Source of the DNA: Desulfatirhabdium sp964549995
Lineage (GTDB): Bacteria > Desulfobacterota > Desulfobacteria > Desulfobacterales > Desulfatirhabdiaceae
Direction: 5' to 3'
DNA length: 35,886 nt
NCBI GenBank assembly: GCA_964549995.1
Contig: CAZJXF010000019.1
Span: 1-35,886 of the forward strand
The notes below the pieces were generated by a model. The model saw nothing but the letters and a program-made list of their open reading frames with translations. It had not been told where the DNA came from and did not search any database. Below, one piece after another: positions 8,288 through 15,793 of the stretch. The translations under genes and the position numbers were made by a program. Numbering within the stretch: position 1 is the first letter of the stretch; every line of letters starts with the position of its first letter.

Positions 8288-8308
8288 CCGGATGAAGAAA
8301 GGGATGGT

Positions 8309-9625
8309 GTGAACATGAACGAACGTGCTGTTGAAAACCGTCCGGATATGAACAGGGATATCGACAACAGAGATATTTTTTTTGCGGACTTTCATATACA
8401 CTCCCGGTATTCGATGGCCACATCGAAGCGAATGGATGTGGAGCATATTTTTTTGGCGGCTCAGCTCAAGGGATTGCGGGTGGTGGGAACGGGGGATTTC
8501 ACCCACCCGGCTTGGTGGAATGAAATCCAAAGGAAACTGGTTCCTGCCGAGCCTGGGGTGTATGCCATTCATCCCGATATCGAAGCATCCATCGCAAACA
8601 GGATTCCGGAAAGCTGTCGAAATCCCGTTCGGTTCATGCTGACGGCGGAAATCAGCTGCATTTATCGACAGGACTGCCGTGTACGTAAAGGGCATTATCT
8701 CGTGTTGATGCCGGATATGGAATCGGCAAGGCGTTTCTGGTTGCGATTGGAAACGGTCGGGAACCTAAAGGCAGATGGAAGGCCGATTTTGGGAATTTCC
8801 GCCTACCGGCTTCTCGAGATGGTGCTGGAAACCTCCGAAAGGGCTTTCCTGATTCCGGCTCATATCTGGACACCCTGGTTTTCCGTGTTGGGATCGAAGT
8901 CGGGTTTCGATTCCATCGAGGCGTGTTTCGGTGATCTGAGTGATCGGGTCTTTGCCTTGGAAACGGGGCTATCTTCGGATCCAGCGATGAATCGAAGCAT
9001 TTCCGCTCTCGACCGGTTTTGTCTCGTTTCCAATTCCGATGCCCACTCTCCCGAACATCTGGGAAGAGAGGCCAATGTGTTCTGTGGCGAATGTTCCTTT
9101 GAAGGCATTCGTCAAGCTCTCGATGGCACGCATCCTGGAAATTTTTTCGGAACCATCGAATGGTATCCTCAGGAAGGGAAATATCATTATGACGGACATG
9201 CAGCATGCGGAGTATGCTGCCATCCGGAGGAAACCGCCAAAAGAAAGGGAAAGTGTCCCGTTTGCGGAAAACCGCTGACGATCGGCGTACTGAACCGATG
9301 CCGAACGTTGTCGGATCGCACGGAACATGCTGCCCTCGATCGAAGGGTGTGGTATTCGGTTCCGTTGGTGGAAATGATTTCTCAACTGGTTGGAAAAGGT
9401 TCCCGCACCAAGGAGGTTCAACGAATCTATACCGATGTACTGACGGGTTTGGGACCTGAATTGGATATCCTGCATCGATTTCCGCTGAAAATCATCGAAC
9501 GGGTTCATCCGGTCTTGGCCGAGGCAATAGGCAACATGAGAGCCGGGAATGTGGTCGTGGATCCGGGGTTTGACGGGAAGTATGGTTCCGTTCGGGTATG
9601 GCCAGATATCGATATCCGGAATTGA
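8309..9625 (+). CDS. Endonuclease Q-like PHP-domain nuclease (EndoQ)
   Basis: 438 aa with a PHP metal-dependent catalytic domain and a C-terminal Cys cluster, the arrangement of EndoQ, which nicks DNA 5' of deaminated bases (uracil, hypoxanthine, xanthine) and abasic sites. Signature blocks are FADFHIHSRYSMATSKRM near residue 30, VVGTGDFTHPAWW, the metal-site LTAEISCIY, PAHIWTPWFSVLGSKSGFDS (about 190), ALETGLSSDPAMN and LVSNSDAHSPEHLGREAN. A zinc-binding region follows (CGVCCHP, then CPVCG about 315). The ATG at 8309 follows GAAAGGGATGGTGTGAAC; the 25-residue N-terminal lead before DIFFADFH is longer than usual, so a downstream Met is possible. The family is best known from Thermococcales and some bacilli. 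It faces the rdgC-dnaN-gyrB block. Confidence 0.88.
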   Translation: MNMNERAVENRPDMNRDIDNRDIFFADFHIHSRYSMATSKRMDVEHIFLAAQLKGLRVVGTGDFTHPAWWNEIQRKLVPAEPGVYAIHPDIEASIANRIPESCRNPVRFMLTAEISCIYRQDCRVRKGHYLVLMPDMESARRFWLRLETVGNLKADGRPILGISAYRLLEMVLETSERAFLIPAHIWTPWFSVLGSKSGFDSIEACFGDLSDRVFALETGLSSDPAMNRSISALDRFCLVSNSDAHSPEHLGREANVFCGECSFEGIRQALDGTHPGNFFGTIEWYPQEGKYHYDGHAACGVCCHPEETAKRKGKCPVCGKPLTIGVLNRCRTLSDRTEHAALDRRVWYSVPLVEMISQLVGKGSRTKEVQRIYTDVLTGLGPELDILHRFPLKIIERVHPVLAEAIGNMRAGNVVVDPGFDGKYGSVRVWPDIDIRN

Positions 9626-9729
9626 GGGTTGAAAAAAGATATGTTTTTTTGATATGTTCCGAATCCGGAAAGAACTACGGTATTTTACAGGTTGGGTAAA
9701 CGTTCGTTTCTCCCGTTGCGGAAGACGAT

Positions 9730-10158
9730 ATGAAAGACATGGAACAGCCGATTCGAAATATCCCTCTGGAAAATGGCCTTACCCTTCAATTGATGGATCT
9801 CTCGCGCAGGGTGGCGGGAGACCGCTGGAACGTTCGCGTGAAAGCGGCGATCGGCATTTCTGTCGAAGATGTTTTGAGCAAAATGAAACAAACCCATCGG
9901 AAGGAGGAAATCGAAAGCGTTCTGGGAAAAGAGGTTGTTTTTGAAAAAGAAATGATTCGTAATTTTATCGACGAACGAGAAAGGCAGGCCGTCGTCGATC
10001 AGTTGTGTCGATCTTTTTTGGAAAACGCCATGACCTATCTTTCCCGCCAACACTTTGCAGAGCGTTTTCTTTTCAAGCAGTATCGAGAAACCCTGGAAAG
10101 AAAGCGAATCGAGAACCTGTTGAAGAAAGGAGCATCCCGTGGCGATCCGTCCGAGTAA
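9730..10158 (+). CDS. Hypothetical protein, 142 aa
   Basis: I do not recognise the family. The protein is soluble, with no signal peptide or membrane segment. An N-terminal part (ENGLTLQLMDLSRRVAGDRW) looks beta-rich, and the C-terminal half is highly charged and likely helical (ERERQAVVDQLCRSFLENAM, then FKQYRETLERKRIENLLKKG). The ATG follows GGAAGACGAT. Its last 20 bases overlap the start of the lytic transglycosylase in another frame, so the two are probably co-expressed. The 104 bases upstream separate it from EndoQ, and the three may form one plus-strand unit. Confidence 0.65.
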   Translation: MKDMEQPIRNIPLENGLTLQLMDLSRRVAGDRWNVRVKAAIGISVEDVLSKMKQTHRKEEIESVLGKEVVFEKEMIRNFIDERERQAVVDQLCRSFLENAMTYLSRQHFAERFLFKQYRETLERKRIENLLKKGASRGDPSE

Positions 10159-10762
10159 CAGCGGATTCATTCATTTCATTTGTCTAACGTTGGTTCTGAT
10201 GTTGTGTATAAGTACCACCGCAATTGCGGATATCTACGTATACGTCGATCAGAACGGTGTACGTCACTTCACGAATACGCCCACATCCTCCAAATACAAG
10301 CTGTATTCCAAAGATCTTCAGCGATATCGCTATACACCCATCTTCAACGGCAATCTGCGGTTCAATCCGGATGATCCGGCCATTTACGACGGCCTGATCG
10401 AAATGGCATCCAGAACCTACGGAGTATCCCCGAAACTGCTCAAGGCCATCATCAAGGTCGAATCCAACTTCAATCCCAAGGCCCGATCACGGAAGGAAGC
10501 CAAGGGGCTCATGCAGATCATGAGCCAGAACTATGACGAGCTCAATATCGACAATCCCTTCGATCCCTATCAAAACATCATGGGAGGAACGAAATACCTC
10601 AAGCAGCTTCTGGAAAAATACAACAACCATCTCGATCTCGCCCTTGCAGCGTATAACGCAGGTCCCGGTGCCGTAGACAAATACAACGGCATTCCACCCT
10701 ATCCGGAGACGATCGACTACGTCCGGAAGGTCAAGTCCTACTATCAAAGCATGGCATACTGA
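10139..10762 (+). CDS. Lytic transglycosylase, SLT domain with N-terminal DUF4124-like segment
   Basis: 207 aa beginning with GTG, chosen because AAAGGAG lies about 8 bases upstream and the frame opens directly into a signal peptide (hydrophobic about 12-28, cleavage near AIA-D). Residues 31-50 (DIYVYVDQNGVRHFTNTP) match the DUF4124 pattern that often precedes SLT domains. The SLT domain follows, with the catalytic Glu in IIKVESNFNP, GLMQIM, NIMGGTKYLKQLL and LALAAYNAGPGAVDKY. It should cleave the MurNAc-GlcNAc bond of peptidoglycan in the periplasm, giving 1,6-anhydro products. It overlaps the 142-aa gene by 20 bases and ends 7 bases before the branching enzyme start. Confidence 0.9.
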   Translation: MAIRPSNSGFIHFICLTLVLMLCISTTAIADIYVYVDQNGVRHFTNTPTSSKYKLYSKDLQRYRYTPIFNGNLRFNPDDPAIYDGLIEMASRTYGVSPKLLKAIIKVESNFNPKARSRKEAKGLMQIMSQNYDELNIDNPFDPYQNIMGGTKYLKQLLEKYNNHLDLALAAYNAGPGAVDKYNGIPPYPETIDYVRKVKSYYQSMAY

Positions 10763-10769
10763 GCGGAAC

Positions 10770-12776
10770 ATGACCCTGTCGACACCTGAAATCGTCCGAC
10801 AGGATCCGCTATTGGAGCCGTTCGTTCCCATCCTGAATCGCAGGAAAAGCCGCTACCACAGGGTCAGAAATCGTCTTGTTCGACAATACGGATCTCTGAT
10901 CGAAAGCGCATCCGCGCATCTTTATTATGGCCTCCATCGGACCGAAGACGGATGGGTGTTGCGCGAATGGGCCCCCCATGCATCGGCCGTCACCGTCATC
11001 GGAACATTTTCCGATTGGAAAATTCTCGAACCATTCCGGATGGTTCGACTGAACGACTTTGGTGATTGGGAGTTGCGGCTTCCTGCGGATGCGTTGCATC
11101 ATGAAGACCTTTTTCGATTCGTGGTCGAATGGCCTGGCGGCCAAGGGGATCGAATTCCCGCTTATGCCACCCGGGTGGTTCAGGATCCGAGCACGCTGAT
11201 TTTCAATGCACAGGTATGGGCGCCGGAGGATCCCTATATCTTCCGATATGGTCCGCTGACGGACGAAGTGGAAGGGCTTTTCATTTATGAATGTCATGTC
11301 GGCATGGCCCAGGAAGAAAAGCGGATTGGAACCTATCGGGAATTCACCCGAAACGTGCTTCCTCAAGTCGTCTCATCCGGATACAACGCCGTCCAGATCA
11401 TGGGAATCCAAGAGCATCCCTATTACGGGTCTTTTGGATATCAGGTGTCGAGTTTTTTCGCACCTTCCTCCCGATTCGGAACACCGGAAGAATTCAAAGA
11501 GCTGGTCGATACGGCGCATGGGCTCGGCCTCCGGGTCTTCATGGACATCGTTCACTCCCATGCCGTAGCCAACGAAGTGGAAGGTCTGAGCAGGTTCGAT
11601 GGAACGACGGATCTCTACTTCAAATCCGGTTCCGCCGGGTGGCATCCCGCTTGGGGAACCCGATGTTTCGATTACAAGAAGGAAGCGGTCGTTCGGTTCC
11701 TGCTGTCCAATTGCCGCTATTGGATGGAAGTTTTTCAGATCGACGGATTTCGGTTCGACGGTGTCACCAGCATGCTCTATACCCATCACGGGCTGGGAAA
11801 GACGTTTTCCGGATACGAACCCTATTTTGATGCCTCGGTGGACGAATCGGCTTTGTGCTATCTCACGTTGGCGAACGATCTTGTCCATGAAATCCGTTCG
11901 AATGCCGTAACCATCGCGGAAGAGGTCAGCGGCATGCCTGGCTTGGCGGCGTCGATCGATCATGGTGGATACGGCTTCGATTACCGATTTGCGATGGGTG
12001 TTCCCGACTACTGGATCCGTCTCGTCAAGGATATTCCAGACGAGCACTGGTCGATGGGACATTTGTGGTTCGAATTGACCAATCGACGGCCGGAGGAAAA
12101 GACCATCAGTTATGCCGAATGCCATGATCAGGCTTTGGTGGGTGATCAAACCCTGATCTTCCGGATGATCGGATCGGGCATGTACGATGCCATGCACGTC
12201 GATTCCCGAAATCTCCTGGTCGATCGGGGAATCGCCCTGCACAAGATGATTCGGCTGATCACGATGACTACGGCGGCAAACGGTTATCTCACTTTCATGG
12301 GAAACGAATTCGGTCATCCCGAATGGATCGATTTTCCCAGAGAGGGCAATCACTGGTCCTTCGATCATGCGAGGCGGCTCTGGTCCCTGCGCAGCGATCC
12401 CCGACTGCGATACCGTTTTTTGGACAGGTTCGACCAGGAAATGCTCTTTTTGGCCCGAACCTATCGATTGTTTTCGACGACGGTTGTACGGCATCGCTAC
12501 GATCATGAAACCGACAAGGTGCTTGCCTTCGAGCGCAACCGAATGCTGTTCGTCTTCAATTTTCATCCAACCCAAAGCTGGATGGACTATCCCCTTGCCG
12601 TCGGCGAACCCAGTTACAGGTTGGTCTTCGATACCGACAGCGCCCGTTTCGGCGGGTTCGATCGTTTGATTCCGGATCAAATCTACCTGAACCTGTCTTC
12701 CGAACCAGGGAAATCGGTCATTCGGCTCTATCTTCCTTCTCGAACGGCGCTTGTGCTGCAACCTGTGGATGAATAA
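10770..12776 (+). CDS. glgB: 1,4-alpha-glucan branching enzyme, eukaryote-like GH13_8 type
   Basis: 668 aa. An N-terminal CBM48 (REWAPHASAVTVIGTFSDWK, about 65-90) precedes the GH13 barrel. Catalytic motifs are intact: the Asp nucleophile in DGFRFDGVTSMLY (about 330), the acid Glu in TIAEEVSGMPG (about 383) and the third Asp in AECHDQALVGDQ (about 452). Blocks such as HKMIRLIT, YLTFMGNEFGHPEWIDFPRE and the C-terminal ending SRTALVLQP follow the eukaryotic GBE/SBE pattern more closely than bacterial GlgB (GH13_9). It forms alpha-1,6 branches in glycogen by transferring alpha-1,4 chains. No glgA, glgC or glgP is in the window. The start follows the previous stop by 7 bases with a poor ribosome site, so coupling is likely. 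Confidence 0.92.
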   Translation: MTLSTPEIVRQDPLLEPFVPILNRRKSRYHRVRNRLVRQYGSLIESASAHLYYGLHRTEDGWVLREWAPHASAVTVIGTFSDWKILEPFRMVRLNDFGDWELRLPADALHHEDLFRFVVEWPGGQGDRIPAYATRVVQDPSTLIFNAQVWAPEDPYIFRYGPLTDEVEGLFIYECHVGMAQEEKRIGTYREFTRNVLPQVVSSGYNAVQIMGIQEHPYYGSFGYQVSSFFAPSSRFGTPEEFKELVDTAHGLGLRVFMDIVHSHAVANEVEGLSRFDGTTDLYFKSGSAGWHPAWGTRCFDYKKEAVVRFLLSNCRYWMEVFQIDGFRFDGVTSMLYTHHGLGKTFSGYEPYFDASVDESALCYLTLANDLVHEIRSNAVTIAEEVSGMPGLAASIDHGGYGFDYRFAMGVPDYWIRLVKDIPDEHWSMGHLWFELTNRRPEEKTISYAECHDQALVGDQTLIFRMIGSGMYDAMHVDSRNLLVDRGIALHKMIRLITMTTAANGYLTFMGNEFGHPEWIDFPREGNHWSFDHARRLWSLRSDPRLRYRFLDRFDQEMLFLARTYRLFSTTVVRHRYDHETDKVLAFERNRMLFVFNFHPTQSWMDYPLAVGEPSYRLVFDTDSARFGGFDRLIPDQIYLNLSSEPGKSVIRLYLPSRTALVLQPVDE

Positions 12777-12834
12777 GGGCGGAATCGAGATCTCGCAAGA
12801 CCTGCCGTCATCGTCCTACGGAAAGACACTGGAA

Positions 12835-13512
12835 ATGCGTTTCAAGACCGTATGTTCAGCAATCATCCTGTTGATGTGGATGCATCCGATCAACGGTTCA
12901 TTGAATCGTATCAACCCATCCGCGGTGTATGCTGCAGAAGCCGCCGGTTCAAACAAAAGCATCCGACACGACGGAAATCGGCAGAAGAAAGGTATTACGA
13001 TCCGTCCGCTCAACATCGAAGGGGAGACAACCACAGATCCTTTTCCTATCCATTCGGACAGGGCTCCGGCCCGTGTTTCAACCAAGCGGACCCCATCGCG
13101 ATCACCCGCCAAAAAAGCATCCCTGGAAGAGCATCCGCCGGCTGTGAGGTTTCATTCGTATGTGGCGGAGCCCGGAGATACCCTGAAAACCATTTCCCAA
13201 AAATTTTACGGCTCCGCACTGTATTTTCCGGTGATTTTGCTGCACAACTCCCAGGTCCACGATTTTGATGTGGAAGAAGGCATGGAAATACGGCTGCTTC
13301 AGGACGCGGTTGAAGCCATCCGGCTGTTTCGCAAGCACACCGTCGTTGACGAGGGAAGAATCTTCTGGATATATACGGCTCAAAAGAACGATACGCTCGA
13401 GGAAATCGGCCGGAAATTCTATAGAACCCGGTATCAGAACAACCCCCTTGTCAATCTCAACCCCGAATCCCGGATTCGAGAGGGGGAACACATCCGAATT
13501 CTCCTGAACTGA
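12835..13512 (+). CDS. Secreted protein with two LysM-like domains
   Basis: 225 aa from the ATG at 12835, preferred over the ATG at 12751 because it opens directly into a signal peptide (MRFKTVCSAIILLMWMHP), whereas the upstream start would overlap the branching enzyme by 26 bases and prepend polar residues. A low-complexity Ser/Pro/Lys linker (about 60-105) leads to two LysM-like repeats: YVAEPGDTLKTISQKFYGS (about 112) and YTAQKNDTLEEIGRKFYRT (about 180), each followed by an N/D-rich segment and an IRxLL ending. Expected location is the periplasm or cell surface with peptidoglycan binding. No catalytic domain is present. It ends 16 bases before the YchF-like gene. Confidence 0.75.
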   Translation: MRFKTVCSAIILLMWMHPINGSLNRINPSAVYAAEAAGSNKSIRHDGNRQKKGITIRPLNIEGETTTDPFPIHSDRAPARVSTKRTPSRSPAKKASLEEHPPAVRFHSYVAEPGDTLKTISQKFYGSALYFPVILLHNSQVHDFDVEEGMEIRLLQDAVEAIRLFRKHTVVDEGRIFWIYTAQKNDTLEEIGRKFYRTRYQNNPLVNLNPESRIREGEHIRILLN

Positions 13513-13528
13513 AAGGATCTCAATCAAT

Positions 13529-14560
13529 ATGAAACTCGGCATCATCGGATTGCCGAAATCCGGAAAACGAACGGTCTTCGAAGCGCTGAGCGGTCACAAA
13601 ACGGAGGCATCCACACGAAACGAACCGTCACTGGCCATGATCCGAGTACCGGATATCCGGGTGGATCGTTTGTCTGCAATGTTTCAGCCCAAAAAAACCA
13701 CGTATGCACAGGTGGAATATTTCCTGCCGATAACGGCTGCGGCGAAACCGGATGCAAAAGAATCGGTTCAATGGACTTCTGTTCGGGATTGCGATGCCCT
13801 GCTTCATGTCGTTCGCAATTTTCGAAGATACGGCACGGAAGCGCCCAATCCAGAGGCCGATTTCAAACAATTGGACGGAGAATTGATGTTGATCGATCAG
13901 ATCAGCATCGAAAAGCGGTTGGAACGCATCGAGGCGGACCGAAAGCGAGGAAAGAAAGTCGATGCCGAGGAGCTGGATGCCCTGTCCTCCTGTCATGCCT
14001 TGCTGGATCGCGGAGAGCCCATCCGACGGGACGAAAGACTTTCCCGTCATCCAAGTCTACGAGGATTTGCCTTTTTCAGCGCAAAACCCATGCTGGTGGT
14101 GTTCAACAACGAAGACGACAATGACACCATGCCGCAGTCGGCTTGTTTTGAAAAGGAATCCTGTGCCGTCGTCAAGGCCAAGCTCGAGCAGGAAATAGCC
14201 GACATGGATCCGGAGGAGGCAGCCGTTTTCCTGAGCGAATTTCATCTCACAGCTTCGGCCACCGATCGGGTGATTGCCGCATCCTATCGGTTGATGGGTC
14301 TGATCAGTTTTTTCACTGTCGGAGAAGACGAGGTCAAAGCCTGGACCATCACCCGATCAACGGTGGCTCTCGATGCGGCAGGGGTCATTCATTCCGATAT
14401 CCGCAAGGGATTTATCCGGGCCGAAGTAATCGGGTACGAAGAGTTGATGGGTGCCGGTTCATTCGCCGAAGCCCGGAAGAAAGGGCTTGTGCGTCTCGAG
14501 GGAAAAACCTACGAAATTCAGGACGGAGATATCGTCCATTTTCGATTCAACGTCGGTTGA
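13529..14560 (+). CDS. YchF-like (DUF933) protein with degenerate GTPase motifs
   Basis: 343 aa, slightly shorter than YchF/Obg-like ATPase (about 363). The TGS/DUF933 C-terminus is well conserved (LISFFTVGEDEVKAWTI, AAGVIHSDIRKGFIRAEVI, IQDGDIVHFRFNVG). The nucleotide site is not: the P-loop is GLPKSGKRT, with Arg where Ser/Thr normally binds Mg2+; the DxAGLVKGA switch is missing, replaced by LPITAAAKPD; the stretch that follows is shortened; and the specificity motif NVNE reads NNED. CDALLHVVRNF still aligns with YchF DAIGHVVRCF. It is therefore a paralogue that probably does not hydrolyse nucleotides normally (inference). AAGGA lies 11 bases upstream of the ATG. A MITE is inserted 36 bases after the stop. 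Confidence 0.82.
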   Translation: MKLGIIGLPKSGKRTVFEALSGHKTEASTRNEPSLAMIRVPDIRVDRLSAMFQPKKTTYAQVEYFLPITAAAKPDAKESVQWTSVRDCDALLHVVRNFRRYGTEAPNPEADFKQLDGELMLIDQISIEKRLERIEADRKRGKKVDAEELDALSSCHALLDRGEPIRRDERLSRHPSLRGFAFFSAKPMLVVFNNEDDNDTMPQSACFEKESCAVVKAKLEQEIADMDPEEAAVFLSEFHLTASATDRVIAASYRLMGLISFFTVGEDEVKAWTITRSTVALDAAGVIHSDIRKGFIRAEVIGYEELMGAGSFAEARKKGLVRLEGKTYEIQDGDIVHFRFNVG

Positions 14561-14596
14561 TGCATCTACGGTAAGAAGCGGCGCACCTTTATCTGT

Positions 14597-14909
14597 GATG
14601 GACTCACAAAAAGTCAGTGAGTCTCCAGCGAGCCGCATGGGGGCGGGCACACCTTTTTCGCTGCATCGGAAAAACTCAGCCGCCCGAGCTCGTAGGGCCG
14701 GGCATGGTGCCAGACGCTCCAGGAAAGAGCATCTCATTGAAATAGCATGCTTTTCAAATACAAGCCGAAGCGTTTTGCATGCCCGGCCCAACGATCTCCG
14801 GCGGCTTCAAACAAGTTTCCGCTGCAGCATCAAAAGGCGTACCCGCCCCCATGCTCAGGCCCGGAAAGACCCCTAAATCGGGGGTACAGCGACTTTTTGC
14901 GAGTCCATC
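14597..14909. mobile_element. Foldback MITE, full copy 1
   Basis: A 313-bp element with 19-bp terminal inverted repeats: GATGGACTCACAAAAAGTC at the left and the complement of GATGGACTCGCAAAAAGTC at the right, one mismatch. The arms continue to pair inward: GCATGGGGGCGGGCACACC on the left pairs with GGCGTACCCGCCCCCATGC on the right, CAGCCGCC with GGCGGCTT, and GGGCCGGGCATG with CATGCCCGGCCC, so the transcript could form one long hairpin. It has no transposase or meaningful frame. Flanks ATCTGTG (14591-14597) and ATCTGCG (14910-14916) look like an aged 7-bp target duplication. The right end overlaps the ridA stop codon. Confidence 0.85.
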
Positions 14910-15291
14910 ATCTGCGAACGGCCGTACACCGGATTTCGACCTTTGCCCCTTTGGGAAGAGCGGCCACACCGATAGCTGCTCTGGCCGGTCGATGATTCAT
15001 GAAAAACGTTTCGTATACGGCGTTCATGGTCTGAAAATCGGCCATGTCGGTCAGAAAAACATCTACGCTGACGACATGGTCCAGATCCGTTCCGGCGGCA
15101 AGCAGGATGGCGGAAAGATTCTTCAGGGCCCGTTCGGTCTGAGAGCGGACGTCTTGCGAGACGAGGTTCCCGGTTTCCGGATCGAGACCCAATTGGCCGC
15201 TGACGAAAACGAAGGAATCCGTCGAAACGGCTTGAGAGTAAGGTCCGATGGCCTTCGGTGCGTTTGGTGTGGAAATGGGTTGAAGATGCAT
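14908..15291 (-). CDS. ridA: RidA family enamine/imine deaminase
   Basis: 127 aa, full length for RidA (YjgF/YER057c/UK114), which hydrolyses reactive enamine/imine intermediates such as 2-aminoacrylate formed by PLP-dependent dehydratases. Family marks are IGPYSQAV (about 15), VSGQLGLDPETG, QTERALKNLSAIL, the catalytic Arg in NHRPARAAIGVAALPKGAKVEI, and a short Arg-Arg C-terminus (TAVRR). A near-perfect ribosome site (AAAGGAGG) lies 7 bases upstream of the ATG. The TGA stop is partly formed by the end of the adjacent MITE; removing the element would leave TAA at the same codon, so the protein is unchanged. It is divergent from the DUF2892 gene. Confidence 0.95.
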   Translation of the reverse strand: MHLQPISTPNAPKAIGPYSQAVSTDSFVFVSGQLGLDPETGNLVSQDVRSQTERALKNLSAILLAAGTDLDHVVSVDVFLTDMADFQTMNAVYETFFMNHRPARAAIGVAALPKGAKVEIRCTAVRR

Positions 15292-15586
15292 GTTCGTTCC
15301 TCCTTTACAGAGTGGAAATAGCGATTATACATGAACAAGAAAGATGCGTCGTTCGTAAGTGCGGAAGTGCGAAGATACGAAAACCCGTAGGGGCGACCCG
15401 TTGGGTTGTCCTTATAGGTGAAGCGCAGGCCGACGTTCTAAGTTCCCGGATCGGTCCGGAATTCCGACAAGATGTTCATCCCTGGTCGTTGGGACCAGCG
15501 GTATCGGTGATGGCTTCGCAACAAGTCCATCATATGAACGGCGTGGATGGGAACATTGCGATCACATTCAACAATGGAGGCAGACG
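15292..15586. other. Divergent intergenic region between ridA and the DUF2892 gene
   Basis: About 295 bases without a supported gene. It holds two AAGTGCG-like heptamers near 15357-15372, a CCCGTAGGGGCGACCCGTTGGG-like palindromic stretch of the kind common in intergenic DNA near 15387-15408, and a MITE-end variant at 15509-15533. The ribosome site of the DUF2892 gene (GGAGG) is at its right edge. Confidence 0.45.
15509..15533. mobile_element. Solitary MITE-end variant
   Basis: GATGGCTTCGCAACAAGTC differs from the consensus end GATGGACTCGCAAAAAGTC at three positions and is followed directly by CATC. The same variant (GACGGCTTCGCAACAAGTC) forms the right end of the 25842-26156 copy. It may be an excision scar, since GATGG and CCATC now lie together. 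Confidence 0.5.
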
Positions 15587-15790
15587 ATGACTATCGATCA
15601 ACTGGTGTTCCGCATTGCCGGCATTTTTATTTTGGTCAGCCTGATCTTGGCGGTTTCCCATAGCTATTACTGGTTGTGGTTTACGGCATTCGTGGGGGCC
15701 AACATGATTCAGGCATCCTTCACGGGTTTTTGTCCGATGGCCAAACTGCTCAAGATGATCGGCATCAAGCCCGGAGAAGCTTTCAAATAA
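15587..15790 (+). CDS. DUF2892 (YgaP-type) small membrane protein
   Basis: 67 aa with two hydrophobic segments, about residues 8-25 and 27-45. The pattern FRIAGIFILVSLIL, ending in ANMIQASFTGFCPMAKLLKMIGIK, is the DUF2892/YgaP membrane domain, in which FTGFCP is the conserved mark. In YgaP this domain follows a rhodanese; here it stands alone, as in many anaerobes. The function of the stand-alone form is not established; a role in sulfur or persulfide handling is only an inference. GGAGG lies 8 bases before the ATG. It converges on the DUF3842 gene with 3 bases between stops. Confidence 0.85.
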   Translation: MTIDQLVFRIAGIFILVSLILAVSHSYYWLWFTAFVGANMIQASFTGFCPMAKLLKMIGIKPGEAFK

Positions 15791-15793
15791 GCC

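Larger units (their letters stand above)
7977..8308. other. Gene-free divergent region with a MITE end and DnaA-like boxes
   Basis: About 330 bases lie between the divergent RdgC and EndoQ genes. The left part carries a solitary MITE end near 8090-8123. From about 8150 to 8290 the DNA is AT-rich and ends with two similar nonamers that resemble DnaA boxes. Both promoters must lie here. No RNA gene was recognised. Confidence 0.5.

Noticed and set aside
11373..12761. 462-codon minus-strand frame
   Set aside because: Antisense shadow of the branching enzyme.
14451..14995. Open frames inside the MITE (for example 14451-14876 and 14747-14995)
   Set aside because: They arise from the repeat arms, differ between copies and match no transposase.
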